Notes: generated from the letters alone by a model not told the origin. Counted from the stretch's first letter, positions 1-8,365 are shown. The stretch is DNA of 10,601 bases from Candidatus Heimdallarchaeota archaeon (GCA_027364495.1 DAHXPE010000138.1:1-10601), one strand, 5' to 3'. Translations and numbers: made by a program.

Positions 1-963
1 TAGAGCTGCATCTCTTAGGGCATTACGATCCCCATCTGGCACTGTTAATCCATTCATTCCACTCTCAACGCTCTCTGATACCCCAGGAACATTGTATGCA
101 ACTGTTGGAGTTCCTGCTGCAGCTGCCTCTATTATTGATATCCCCCAACCTTCAGTTATAGATGAGTGTATATTTAACCATGCTTCGGAAACTGTTTTGG
201 AAAGTTCTTCATCGGAAACCCTTCCTTTAAACGTTACGTACGAATTTAGATTTAAATTACTGACTAACAATTTCAACCTGGGCATTTCTATACCTGTGCC
301 AATCATAGATAAATGAATATCATCAAACTCATCTAAAAGGCCGTTTAATAGATAAATCGCTTCTTCTGGTCTCTTATAGGATCGCATCCCTCCGTAATAT
401 ACAATCGACGGTTGTTCTGTTTTTTTGCGTGGGTGAAACAGTCCATTATTAACACCAGGATGTATTAATGTCACAAGTTTTGAGTTTATACCCAATTCGA
501 TCAGATCCTGCAATGACGTTTTTGATATCGTAACGAAATTCTGATGCCTATAAATGAGGAAATACAATTTTTCAATTACAGTGATTATTTTTGCCATGAC
601 AAAATTTACTTGCCCAGGCAATGACCTAGCATGAAGGTGCAGAAAAGAGATGATGTTTTTTTTCCTTAAAAGAACAGGCATTATCCAAGGTACTGCATGA
701 CCTAAATCAGAGATTATTATATCATAATTACTTTTTAACAGAAATACGGGCAGTACTAAATGAGGTCCAGCACGGAATCCATACCTATAGATATCCAAAC
801 CATTGATTTTCTCGTGTCTCTGACAATTTTTCCATCCACCAGATAAAATTGTGACTTCATATCCATTAAATACTAGTCTTCCCCCTACCTCCAAGATAAT
901 CTTTTCGGCGCCTCCTGCCTTAGGATTCAAAGGATCTCGGTGTGCAAGCCATAAAATTTTCAT
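1..963 (-). CDS. GT4-family glycosyltransferase, C-terminus cut by window edge
   Basis: Predicted cytoplasmic, retaining GT-B fold sugar transferase using a nucleotide-sugar donor. The frame is open for 321 codons from ATG at 963 to base 1. It begins with the first beta strand, MKILWLAHRD, followed by the GGAEK acceptor loop (residues 17-21). HPGV (168-171) marks the domain junction, YYGGMRSYKRPEEA (189-202) opens the C-terminal donor-binding domain, and E271 and E279 in EGWGISIIE form the GT4 E-x7-E motif. GT4 enzymes are usually 350-400 residues, so only the last few tens are missing. No Shine-Dalgarno precedes the ATG. An AT-rich stretch about 30-37 bases upstream could be a TATA box but is weak. 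It is divergent from the GT2 gene at 2111. Family assignment is firm; donor and acceptor are unknown. Confidence 0.93.
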   Translation of the reverse strand, partial: MKILWLAHRDPLNPKAGGAEKIILEVGGRLVFNGYEVTILSGGWKNCQRHEKINGLDIYRYGFRAGPHLVLPVFLLKSNYDIIISDLGHAVPWIMPVLLRKKNIISFLHLHARSLPGQVNFVMAKIITVIEKLYFLIYRHQNFVTISKTSLQDLIELGINSKLVTLIHPGVNNGLFHPRKKTEQPSIVYYGGMRSYKRPEEAIYLLNGLLDEFDDIHLSMIGTGIEMPRLKLLVSNLNLNSYVTFKGRVSDEELSKTVSEAWLNIHSSITEGWGISIIEAAAAGTPTVAYNVPGVSESVESGMNGLTVPDGDRNALRDAAL

Positions 964-1063
964 AAAGTTTTATAGTGCATCTAATTATCAGTTAATATTA
1001 TTTTCCAAGAATTTTGGTAAAAATTCTTATTTGCTAAAATTACTTTTCAATCTTCATCATAGT

Positions 1064-1219
1064 TCACAGAAGTTTTAGTATTTCATAAACCTGCAAGTTA
1101 ATGAGATCTTTCATTTAGATTGTCCTTTTAATTTCCTCTAATTAAATGTTGAGAAGAACGTCCTTTGCGCAGGTATAAATCTCGCACTTTACTATGTCAA
1201 TTCCAACATATCTTTTCAA
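1064..1219 (-). pseudogene. Decayed N-terminal fragment resembling an IS110-family transposase
   Basis: On the minus strand a TTG codon at 1219 opens a short frame reading LKRYVGIDIVKCEIYTCAKD, which ends at TAA (1144-1142). In the same frame, past that stop, it reads LEEIKRTI, a second stop, then MKDLINLQVYEILKLL and a third stop at 1064. IS110 transposases start with a RuvC-like DEDD fold whose first strand is typically [Y/I]-[V/I]-G-[I/V]-D-[I/V]-x-K, with a following strand and a G-N-I-x-E-E segment. The GID plus K spacing and the NI-stop-LEEIK continuation fit this. No catalytic C-terminal region is visible nearby and no terminal repeats were found. A ROK- or actin-like N-terminus is an alternative. 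The homology is judged by eye only. Confidence 0.4.
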
Positions 1220-2080
1220 TCTGTCGCCTGTAGAGTTTATCTCAAATATTCCTAATTGATCTAAGATAATTATTTAATTCACAGTTATGTTGTATCATCA
1301 TATTGAGGTATAGAATAAGAAACGAGAAGTGTGGTTCTACATATAGAATTAACTGAATATCAAATATTTCAAGTCAAGTTTGGATTCAAACCGGAATTTT
1401 AGAAAAAACATATACAATGTAAAAAAAATGGCTCAACAACTTTCAATTATTATTTTATCACCATATGTTTAGAATTTTCTTTTTTGTTTATTCCAATTAT
1501 ATACACATTATGCTCTCAAGTCGATTGAATGAATTTGACTAGTGATTACGTTTCGTAATGCTTAAAAAAAGGTTCTTTTTGTTAAATGATTCTAATTCTT
1601 TGTAGATGTATGATACCACAATAGTATTGAAAATAGCATAGATTTTCTTTACTATGATATAAAAGATATTGGAACCAAGTATTTGTATTTACAGTTCATT
1701 TGCTCAACCCCTGTTAAAACTTAATCATAGATGCCTTACCCACTTATATGAAATCAAAGTTTTATTCTATTCTTCAGAAATTTGTTGCACGTTTCTAGTT
1801 TTTATTTTTCGTATAAATATTAAAAATTCACGGATTCAGAAAGGTAAGATTCTTTCTCACGCCGCCATATTGATATACAACCTTAGTTTCTTTTCTGATG
1901 AATTTAAAAGTAGCTCTGAACCTCCAAACTTTTTGTGAGAGAATTTGTATATCGAAATTCAATTTATAAGTGAATTAAACTAAAAACGTTATATTTGAAG
2001 GCATGTAATAAATATAGCTACAATTTCAGATGAACAATAAAAGAGCAATATGCCAAATACAAAAATAATTATTGTGTGAT
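1220..2080. other. Long AT-rich intergenic stretch with no supported gene
   Basis: No reading frame here has coding character. The longest plus-strand frame (about 1669-1938) is Cys-, Phe- and Ser-rich, resembles no family I know and has no promoter or ribosome site. The opposite strand is broken by frequent stops. Small AT-rich inverted repeats occur, such as GAATTT/AAATTC at 1941-1960 and AATTCA/TGAATT just after it, but such repeats are expected by chance at this base composition. Together with the transposase-like fragment beside it, the stretch is most simply read as decayed mobile-element or gene debris between two divergent glycosyltransferase genes. Confidence 0.5.
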
Positions 2081-2088
2081 CTTATATC
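2081..2088 (+). promoter_or_regulatory. TATA box of the GT2 gene (leaderless promoter)
   Basis: CTTATATC lies 23-30 bases before the ATG at 2111, where an archaeal TATA box sits when transcription starts at the start codon. No Shine-Dalgarno is present between them. This spacing favours ATG 2111 over an in-frame TTG at 2072, which lies upstream of the box. Confidence 0.55.
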
Positions 2089-2110
2089 TGAACTATATTG
2101 TGAACGATAT

Positions 2111-3076
2111 ATGATTAAAATAACAGTAATAATAACAGCATTTAATAGGAAAGAATTCTTGATAAAAGCAATCGAATCCGCCTTGAATCAAAGTCTAAAT
2201 AGAGAGTATTATGAAGTAATAGTTTTGAAAAATTTTATAGATGAAAGCATTGATTCTTTCATTAAAGAACACAAGTTATTATCAATTTATTCCCAAGAAA
2301 AATTATATCCCCGATGGATTTTCGAAGCAGTAAAAGTATCAAATGGAGATATAATTTGCTTTTTAGAAGATGACGATCTCTACAAAGATAACCATTTGGA
2401 GGCGATTTATGTCGAATTTAGTCATTATGAAAAGTTAGGTTTCCTAAAAACTGGTTTTGAGCTATATTCCGAAATAGATGACATAAAAATATACGATGTT
2501 TTTAAAAAAGTTTATAAAAATATAGACGTCACCTCTTTGGATGATTCTCTCGTTAAATTGTTGAAAATACAAAGATATGGTATTAATGCCATAATTAGTG
2601 CTATTGGTATAAAAAAATCTATTCTAATTAAAGCTGAATCTTTTCTAACAAATTTTTATTTGTTTGATTATTTCTTACCATATTTTGCTCTTTTTGAAGG
2701 TTATGATTTAATAGCATTGTCTGATGTTTCAATCCGCTACCGTATTGGAGATAGCTGGACGCACATAATCAGTGGAGACATTCAAAAGAATATAATACAA
2801 AAAGATAACCTTTTAAAAAATGTGATTAAAGATTATAATGAAATGAAATATATATTCAAATCAAAGAAGCATTTCTTAAATGCCATAGACTACCAAATTG
2901 TTAAACTTAATATTGATTTAGGAACGCTGTCTAATTTCAAAAGAAAACCTGAGGTCATTTTACTATATATTTACTGCTCAATAATAGAATTGAATGCAAA
3001 AAGAATTGCGTATCTATTCTTATTTTTTATTTATAGGTTTTCCGGACGTAGGTTAATGTCTTGGCCCCCTAAATAG
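2111..3076 (+). CDS. GT2-family (GT-A fold) glycosyltransferase
   Basis: Predicted inverting glycosyltransferase that transfers sugar from a nucleotide donor at the cytoplasmic membrane face; 321 residues from ATG 2111. The N-terminus MIKITVIITAFNRKEFLIKA is the classic GT2 start: a beta strand, then T-A-F-N-R, then helix 1 with ALNQSL. The acidic metal and donor site is FLEDDDLY (residues 84-91, D87-D89) after SNGDII. The C-terminal third is less typical and ends in a hydrophobic stretch (about 282-309, with LFLFFIYRF) followed by a basic tail, which suggests a membrane-anchoring helix. An in-frame TTG at 2072 would add 13 residues, but those precede the conserved first strand and overlap the TATA box. 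The next plus-strand gene is a GT4 enzyme. Sugar specificity is unknown. Confidence 0.88.
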   Translation: MIKITVIITAFNRKEFLIKAIESALNQSLNREYYEVIVLKNFIDESIDSFIKEHKLLSIYSQEKLYPRWIFEAVKVSNGDIICFLEDDDLYKDNHLEAIYVEFSHYEKLGFLKTGFELYSEIDDIKIYDVFKKVYKNIDVTSLDDSLVKLLKIQRYGINAIISAIGIKKSILIKAESFLTNFYLFDYFLPYFALFEGYDLIALSDVSIRYRIGDSWTHIISGDIQKNIIQKDNLLKNVIKDYNEMKYIFKSKKHFLNAIDYQIVKLNIDLGTLSNFKRKPEVILLYIYCSIIELNAKRIAYLFLFFIYRFSGRRLMSWPPK

Positions 3077-3126
3077 ATCGACAACACAGGTTAATCATTA
3101 TAGAAAATGGCATATACGGAGTCCTC

Positions 3127-3153
3127 TGTGATATGAGTCACACATATTATAAA
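3127..3153 (+). promoter_or_regulatory. Palindrome TGTGA-N6-TCACA abutting a TATA box
   Basis: A perfect 5-bp inverted repeat with a 6-base spacer (3127-3142) is followed almost directly by ATTATAAAT (3145-3153). Transcription would start near 3175-3180, leaving a leader to the downstream GT4 gene. An inverted repeat just upstream of a TATA box is a common position for an archaeal regulator site. It happens to match the bacterial CRP half-sites, but CRP is not expected here. The function is inferred from position only. Confidence 0.4.
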
Positions 3154-3339
3154 TCATAAATAAAACTACATCGATCCAATAAGAAAGAAAAAAATAAATG
3201 CTCAGTTAAGACGACATATGGATTTCCAAGAGATGTGTTGAAGAAAAAAAGAATCTTAAACAAAATTTCCCAAGAATTGATTGAACAAACCAATAATAAG
3301 ATATATTCTATATTCTATACCTTAAATTGGCAAATTAAA

Positions 3340-4440
3340 ATGGAAGATCACAACACAAGAAAAGATATAAGAAAAAGGCAAGTAACTTTGATAAATGCAT
3401 ATCCCTTAGGAACCGGTATTGGTGAATATGTGCGAGACCTAATGAAAATAAATAGTATAGAAGTAATAAGTTTGATATTTAATCAAAATACAATGAAGAA
3501 TTTTTCATATCCTGGAGTTATTAAGATAGGTCGATTTCCGCATTTTCAAAATAAATTTGATTTTCTACTTAACGCTTACTTTCAACGTCTTTCTTTCTCC
3601 AGAGTTTTTAAATCTTTAAACGATAGAACCTTGAAACAAAATATAGTCCATTATGCTGATCCGAGCATTAGTCCTGCAACAAATTTTGATTTAAGTCTTG
3701 TGACTATTCATGATACCATATTCTTTGATAAAACCTTAGCGGGTGGTGGACCATTTAATTTAAGATTTAGGTATGTTATAAAAAACTTAAAGATCTATAA
3801 ACAATTTGAAAACATAATTACTATTTCAAACAAGGTTAAGAAAGAACTCACTGATTTAGGTTGGAATAACAGTATATCTGTGGTTCCTTATCCTGTGTCC
3901 GAATCTTTTAAATTCTTAAACGCAAAAAAAGAAATGAGAAGCAAACTCGGTTTGCCTCAAGATAAAATATTAATTTTATCAGTATCAAATGATGTTCCAA
4001 GAAAAAATCTTAAAACCGTAGACAAAACAATGAAATTATTAGACCACCGTTTTAAATTAATAAGAGTGGGTACTAAACTTGGTCAAAGTATAACTTTTGA
4101 TTATATTGATAACCAGGAAAAAATGAATATGATTTATAATGCCTCAGATGTCCTTCTATTTCCTTCATTGGATGAGGGATTTGGAAGACCACTTGTTGAA
4201 GCAATGGCTACAGGATTGCCAGTTGTAGCATCTAATATAGACGTGCTAAAAGAAATGGGAAAAGATGCTCCTCTGTTCGTAGAGCCTACTCCAGAGGAAT
4301 GCAAGAGAGGTATACTCGAAGTTCTCGCTGATAGTGTTAAATACTCTAAAAATGGAATAGAACAATCTAGGAGGTTTTCTTTCCAAACGTTTGAAAACAG
4401 GATGGAACAAGTTTATAGAAATATGATTAAAAATTCCTAA
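3340..4440 (+). CDS. GT4-family glycosyltransferase (mannosyltransferase-like)
   Basis: Predicted GT-B sugar transferase. I start it at ATG 3340 (366 residues) because the first beta strand, RQVTLINAYPLGTGIGEYV (residues 12-30), begins soon after. No Shine-Dalgarno is present, and a weak TATA-like CTATATTC lies at 3308-3315. An in-frame GTG at 3235 would give 401 residues with a Lys- and Asn-rich extension of unclear value; the promoter at 3145 leaves this open. Motifs are HYADPSISPA (104-113), IHDTIF (123-128), DVPRKNL (218-224) with the basic donor-phosphate residues, and DEGFGRPLVEAMATG, in which E279 and E287 form the E-x7-E motif. This wording of the motif is common in mannosyltransferases of O-antigen and N-glycan pathways, which suggests GDP-mannose but does not prove it. 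The stop is 4 bases from that of the convergent gene. Confidence 0.9.
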   Translation: MEDHNTRKDIRKRQVTLINAYPLGTGIGEYVRDLMKINSIEVISLIFNQNTMKNFSYPGVIKIGRFPHFQNKFDFLLNAYFQRLSFSRVFKSLNDRTLKQNIVHYADPSISPATNFDLSLVTIHDTIFFDKTLAGGGPFNLRFRYVIKNLKIYKQFENIITISNKVKKELTDLGWNNSISVVPYPVSESFKFLNAKKEMRSKLGLPQDKILILSVSNDVPRKNLKTVDKTMKLLDHRFKLIRVGTKLGQSITFDYIDNQEKMNMIYNASDVLLFPSLDEGFGRPLVEAMATGLPVVASNIDVLKEMGKDAPLFVEPTPEECKRGILEVLADSVKYSKNGIEQSRRFSFQTFENRMEQVYRNMIKNS

Positions 4441-4444
4441 ATTT

Positions 4445-7087
4445 CTATCCTAAAATTGAGTACGAAAATTGTGAGATGCCGATGGGATTGTTATATCCCA
4501 TAATAGAGTACATTTTCAGAATAGTGCCCGTATCACCAGTGAACGTTATGTAATAAAGGGGAGCAATTAGTCCATCGTTCATAATTTTAGAATTTTCTTT
4601 TAACAGAATGGCGTTAGTTTCATTAATGATTAAAGTTTCAGACAAATTTCCTGATGTTGAGAAAATCACAGTAATATTTGAAGTGTTTACTGGGATAGAT
4701 AAGTTATTATAAAATATAGACACAGCGCCATTCTTCTCTTCCACACCGAACTCTGGTTTAATCAAAGTCCAAGGTGTCATTTTCAATATTGTTTCATAAT
4801 TCGATTTTGCAGAACAAACCGAAATTTGTGTTACAATTGATAAATTTTTAGGATCATAATGTAAATTTGAACCGACTACAGCATATCCTGAAGAATTGCT
4901 AGTAATTTCCATATAATTTTTATATATAATGTGTGCCCCACCGCTAATGTTTTCATAAAATGCACTATTATTAGTTCTCAAAAGTGAGTAATACTTGAAA
5001 ACATCAGCTCCATTATCTAATTGAAAAGGAACATTCGGAAGATTCGGATTTTCCCCCTCATAAAGGCCATTCATAACGACATATTTAGAAAAAACCACAT
5101 ATATATAAAAAGAAGAAAAAGATCTTAAAATTTGATCAAGTTTTAGATAATATGTTGAAGAGGAATAAGTATTTGCGTTTCCACTATATAAGAAAGAAGG
5201 AATGAGAGTAAGATTGGAATATGTAAATTCTACGTTTGAAAGGTTTTCAAACTCAAATTTTTGAAATTTTGAACTATTTATGACAATAGTTTGAACATAG
5301 TCTGAGGAGGAAGATAAATTTGAATTGTTCGTTAGAATAATTTTATATTTAGCCACGATCGATGAGTTTTGAACTATATTAGTTGGACCAATTTTGTAGA
5401 GAATACTGTAACCAGAAGTAAGATTCACTTCAGTAATCTTTCTAAATAGAGAGCCATGTCCATTTGTAGGATTTCCATAGAGTTGTACATAGTACTCATC
5501 CAATACTAAATAGTTTCCCAAATAATTCGAAATAAGGTAACTACTGTTTACTGGATTACTGGTGGGCCAAAACTGGACATAATTATTCGTTGGAGAATAG
5601 TAGCTTAGGTCTGGTGTCAAAGCCAATGAAACTACCGTTTGGTTTACAATACCATGATTGGTCATATAAAGAGAAACTTCCATATCTGCTTGACCGGAAT
5701 TAAAAGCACCGTCTATATTATTGCCACTCTTGTATAACTTCAATCCTAATTGATTCGAATAGCTGAAATCCGGGACGGGGTTAACTATAGCAGGAACTAT
5801 TAATAATAAAAGTAAAAGTGTTAACAAAGCGTATTTACTTCTTTCGTTCCTCAATTGATAAATAACCGATCTGTTTTTCTCAAATTTTTCATTTTTTGAA
5901 TTTTTGTAGTAACCTCTTCTATCTTCTATAAATTTTTCAAGTGACTTCATCGCTGATGTTGAACCAAAAGCACTTAGCACAAGAACCTCAGGCAACAAGA
6001 AAATTACAAACCCAGTTACACTGCGAAAATGGGTGGTTCCAATTAAAAATGTTAAATTTCCTGCAAAAAATAAGATAGAGATCAAACTTAAACCCAAATC
6101 TATTTGCATATTTTTGTGGCTGATAAAATCGGAAATAGAACGAAAAACACCATAAATAAAGACTAGCAAGAGGAACAGTGGCGTTTGGAGAAATAAATAA
6201 ATAAACGGTGAGTACCATGGGTCATTAGGAACTGCTTTCCCCAAAAAGAATACTCCAAGATTATATACTCCGGAGCTAACTGTAAGAGGAAATGCTATTT
6301 CTTTTATAGTGTAAGAAAAGGTGGAAATAGGATTTATTAGAAAATCTGGATTTAGGAATAGAAATAATATTAATGGTATTATTAATATATATATACTAAA
6401 CAGTTTTAAGATTTCTATGGAGGAATATCTAAGAGATTTATATTCTCTTGAATTTATTATTTTGTATGATATTATTATTAGCGTGTAGATAAAAAAGAGA
6501 AATGCATAAAACTGAATTGAAATCATAATGGCAAGTACAACGGATATTTTGATTAATGTTTTAGGCTTTGAAAGATCAATTGAATTAAGTAGGTATAATA
6601 ACATAAATGAAAGAGGGATAATGAATGCTCCTGTTTCAGCTATGGTTGTATTAAAAAGTAATAATGGATTAAAAAATATGTATAAAAAAAGAAAAAAAGT
6701 AAATAATAATTTTTTTCTTCCCATTTGCACTATAATATAGATATAAATTAAGTCACTAAGAATTATTAAAAAAATTCGAGCGAATAATGTTGACAAAGTT
6801 AGACTTGGAATTTGAGTGGAGTTCCTCCAGAGATAATTCATTATGAAAATTCCAAATCCCATTGCTATCCTATAAAATGGAGGTTTTACAACGTCAATTC
6901 CAAGGCCACTCAAATTCGGAGAAGTAGAGAAAACATAGTGAAAAAATAAGTTAGATTCAAAAACATTTGGAAATTCATCTATAAAAATAGCCTCATTAAC
7001 TGCAAACAAAAATCGTAATATGTTGGATATCAAAAATATTGAAGCAAATATTATAATTAATAAAAAATTGTTCCAAGGTTTATTCAC
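4445..7087 (-). CDS. GT-C-like membrane glycosyltransferase with large sequon-rich exported domain
   Basis: 880 residues in two halves. Residues 1 to about 435 hold roughly 11-12 hydrophobic segments (for example 8-29, 103-121, 127-146, 181-208, 226-246, 294-315, 331-350, 357-375, 418-436). The first outer loop contains IDEFPN (D37-E38) and, about 30 residues on, KPPFY (68-72). This D-E plus K-P-P pattern is typical of PMT/ArnT-type GT-C enzymes that use lipid-phosphate sugars. Residues 441-880 are mostly hydrophilic, Asn/Ser/Thr-rich, contain a single Cys and carry about 18 N-x-S/T sequons, so they likely lie outside the cell. No WWDxG motif is present, arguing against AglB oligosaccharyltransferase. 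GTG at 7087 is the start, set by a perfect Shine-Dalgarno 7 bases upstream. The gene follows a GT4 gene after 2 bases, so they form one operon. Confidence 0.72.
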   Translation of the reverse strand: MNKPWNNFLLIIIFASIFLISNILRFLFAVNEAIFIDEFPNVFESNLFFHYVFSTSPNLSGLGIDVVKPPFYRIAMGFGIFIMNYLWRNSTQIPSLTLSTLFARIFLIILSDLIYIYIIVQMGRKKLLFTFFLFLYIFFNPLLLFNTTIAETGAFIIPLSFMLLYLLNSIDLSKPKTLIKISVVLAIMISIQFYAFLFFIYTLIIISYKIINSREYKSLRYSSIEILKLFSIYILIIPLILFLFLNPDFLINPISTFSYTIKEIAFPLTVSSGVYNLGVFFLGKAVPNDPWYSPFIYLFLQTPLFLLLVFIYGVFRSISDFISHKNMQIDLGLSLISILFFAGNLTFLIGTTHFRSVTGFVIFLLPEVLVLSAFGSTSAMKSLEKFIEDRRGYYKNSKNEKFEKNRSVIYQLRNERSKYALLTLLLLLLIVPAIVNPVPDFSYSNQLGLKLYKSGNNIDGAFNSGQADMEVSLYMTNHGIVNQTVVSLALTPDLSYYSPTNNYVQFWPTSNPVNSSYLISNYLGNYLVLDEYYVQLYGNPTNGHGSLFRKITEVNLTSGYSILYKIGPTNIVQNSSIVAKYKIILTNNSNLSSSSDYVQTIVINSSKFQKFEFENLSNVEFTYSNLTLIPSFLYSGNANTYSSSTYYLKLDQILRSFSSFYIYVVFSKYVVMNGLYEGENPNLPNVPFQLDNGADVFKYYSLLRTNNSAFYENISGGAHIIYKNYMEITSNSSGYAVVGSNLHYDPKNLSIVTQISVCSAKSNYETILKMTPWTLIKPEFGVEEKNGAVSIFYNNLSIPVNTSNITVIFSTSGNLSETLIINETNAILLKENSKIMNDGLIAPLYYITFTGDTGTILKMYSIMGYNNPIGISQFSYSILG

Positions 7088-7089
7088 AA

Positions 7090-8253
7090 TTATGCCTCCT
7101 GATTTATAGTATATAAAAATTTCTTTAGTTTATTTGCAATATAAACCAAAGAAAAAGATTGAATGACTTTACTTCTCGCATTGCTTGAAAGAAACTGCAT
7201 TTTTCTTTCATTGTTCATTAATGACCTCAGAGCCGATTCAAGTTCAACTACATAATTACTTATTATTATACCATCAACATTATTTACTATTGCAGACCTT
7301 GAACCATCATTATCCACACATATTGTTGCACAACCACAGCTCATAGCTTCAAGCACAGCGTTGCTCAAACCTTCTTCTATTGAAGGGTTAACAAAAATTT
7401 TAGATCTCGCCAACAATTCTAATTTCTCGTCTTCTCCGATATAACCTAAAAAATTGATATACGGTTCTACTCCTAAGCTAGAACTTAATTTCTTGTAATA
7501 TTGAAGGTCTTTGCCATCCCCTGCAATTACGATTTTAAATTGTGTTCCTTCAACTACACGTGCAACTTTAATCAAAATTGATAAGTTTTTTTGCCTTTCA
7601 TCTATTCTTCCCACGTAAAGGATAATATTTTCTCTGTCTTCCCAATTTCTAGGGAAGTAGCGCTCTACGTCTATACCTACACCGAGTTGAAAAGCTGACA
7701 TTGGAAAAATTTCGTTAAAATCAGAAGTCGCTTTACTATTTAATGTTAAAAAGAAAACTCGCCCATAAGTGCTTACAAATCGCAATATTATTTTTATAAA
7801 GTCTCTTGAGAATGGTACTCCCTTTAAATTAATAGGAGTGGCTGAGTGAACTAGATGAATTCTTTTAACTTTCTTAAACCCAGAAAAAATTGACAATAAT
7901 TCGCCGATGTAATATCCATCTGTAGATATTATTAAATCAATATTAATATTTAATTTTTTAAGCCCTTTTTTTAAATAAAGTAATTCAAAAAATAAAGGTA
8001 AAGCAAGTAATAATATTATGAGTACTCTGTTTCTTCTTTTAATTATTTTATTCAACAAAAAATCCATGTAAATTTTCATTCTTCCATATTTTACTACAAC
8101 AATATTTTTTTTAAGGTTGTTAACATAAAATTTTTCAAAACTAGTAAGCAAGAATAGATTGAAGTTGTCATCTAGACTATTCATTAAACGTGAGTTATAT
8201 ATTTGCCCACCGCCTATATCACCTATCCCCAAATCAATCCAGAGAATATTCAT
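7090..8253 (-). CDS. GT4-family glycosyltransferase, first gene of the operon with the GT-C-like gene
   Basis: Predicted GT-B sugar transferase. From ATG 8253 it has 387 residues and begins directly with the first strand, MNILWIDLGIGDIGGGQIYN, whose GGGQ turn is the acceptor-side glycine loop. An in-frame ATG at 8271 would add six residues (MTSDIK); each ATG has a TATA-like box about 24-32 bases upstream, so the choice is not certain. Counted from 8271: a hydrophobic patch at 81-100 (membrane association), LGVGIDVERYFP (196-207), YVGRIDERQKNL (219-230) with donor-phosphate R and K, GDGKDLQYY (251-259), and EGLSNAVLE with E300 and E308 as the E-x7-E motif. The end overlaps the Shine-Dalgarno of the next gene, so translation is likely coupled. 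Acceptor and donor are unknown. Confidence 0.92.
   Translation of the reverse strand: MNILWIDLGIGDIGGGQIYNSRLMNSLDDNFNLFLLTSFEKFYVNNLKKNIVVVKYGRMKIYMDFLLNKIIKRRNRVLIILLLALPLFFELLYLKKGLKKLNINIDLIISTDGYYIGELLSIFSGFKKVKRIHLVHSATPINLKGVPFSRDFIKIILRFVSTYGRVFFLTLNSKATSDFNEIFPMSAFQLGVGIDVERYFPRNWEDRENIILYVGRIDERQKNLSILIKVARVVEGTQFKIVIAGDGKDLQYYKKLSSSLGVEPYINFLGYIGEDEKLELLARSKIFVNPSIEEGLSNAVLEAMSCGCATICVDNDGSRSAIVNNVDGIIISNYVVELESALRSLMNNERKMQFLSSNARSKVIQSFSLVYIANKLKKFLYTINQEA
7095..7100 (-). promoter_or_regulatory. Shine-Dalgarno AGGAGG for the GT-C-like gene
   Basis: On the minus strand AGGAGG ends 7 bases before the GTG at 7087 and lies inside the last codons of the upstream GT4 gene. It decides the GTG start. 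It also contrasts with the first genes of transcripts in this window, which lack such a site, matching the usual archaeal split between leaderless first genes and SD-led internal genes. Confidence 0.85.
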
Positions 8254-8271
8254 TTTTATGTCTGATGTCAT

Positions 8272-8302
8272 TCGACTTAATAAAAGTCGATTTCTTTAAA
8301 AA
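8272..8302 (-). promoter_or_regulatory. Promoter of the GT4/GT-C operon, TATA box inside a palindrome
   Basis: On the minus strand TTTTATTAA (8277-8285) lies 24-32 bases before ATG 8253. It is enclosed by a perfect 7-bp inverted repeat, TCGACTT-AATAA-AAGTCGA (8272-8290). A second T/A box (8295-8302) lies 24-31 bases before the alternative ATG 8271. A protein bound to the palindrome would cover the first TATA box, as a repressor would. The promoter call rests on spacing and composition only. Confidence 0.45.
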
Positions 8303-8365
8303 CTTATCTCAGAAGATTATTATCCGTAAATTTTGCATTAACCCCCTATATACTAATTATCAACA

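Noticed and set aside
851..1078. Plus-strand open frame starting opposite the left-hand GT4 gene
   Set aside because: Mostly antisense to a convincing GT4 coding frame and with no start signal of its own.
1669..1938. Plus-strand open frame of 89 codons
   Set aside because: Cys-, Phe- and Ser-rich translation with no family resemblance, no promoter or ribosome site, in otherwise gene-free AT-rich DNA.
3235..3339. 35-codon N-terminal extension of the GT4 gene from GTG 3235
   Set aside because: The extension precedes the normal first strand of the fold and has no clear Shine-Dalgarno; kept only as an alternative start.
5988..6218. Second minus-strand frame inside the GT-C-like gene
   Set aside because: Shadow of the real frame; it shares the same bases and lacks any independent start signal.
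4445..7087. AglB oligosaccharyltransferase identity for the large membrane protein
   Set aside because: It has the overall shape of a membrane half plus an exported half, but no WWDxG motif. The D-E and KPPFY loop fits PMT/ArnT-type enzymes better.
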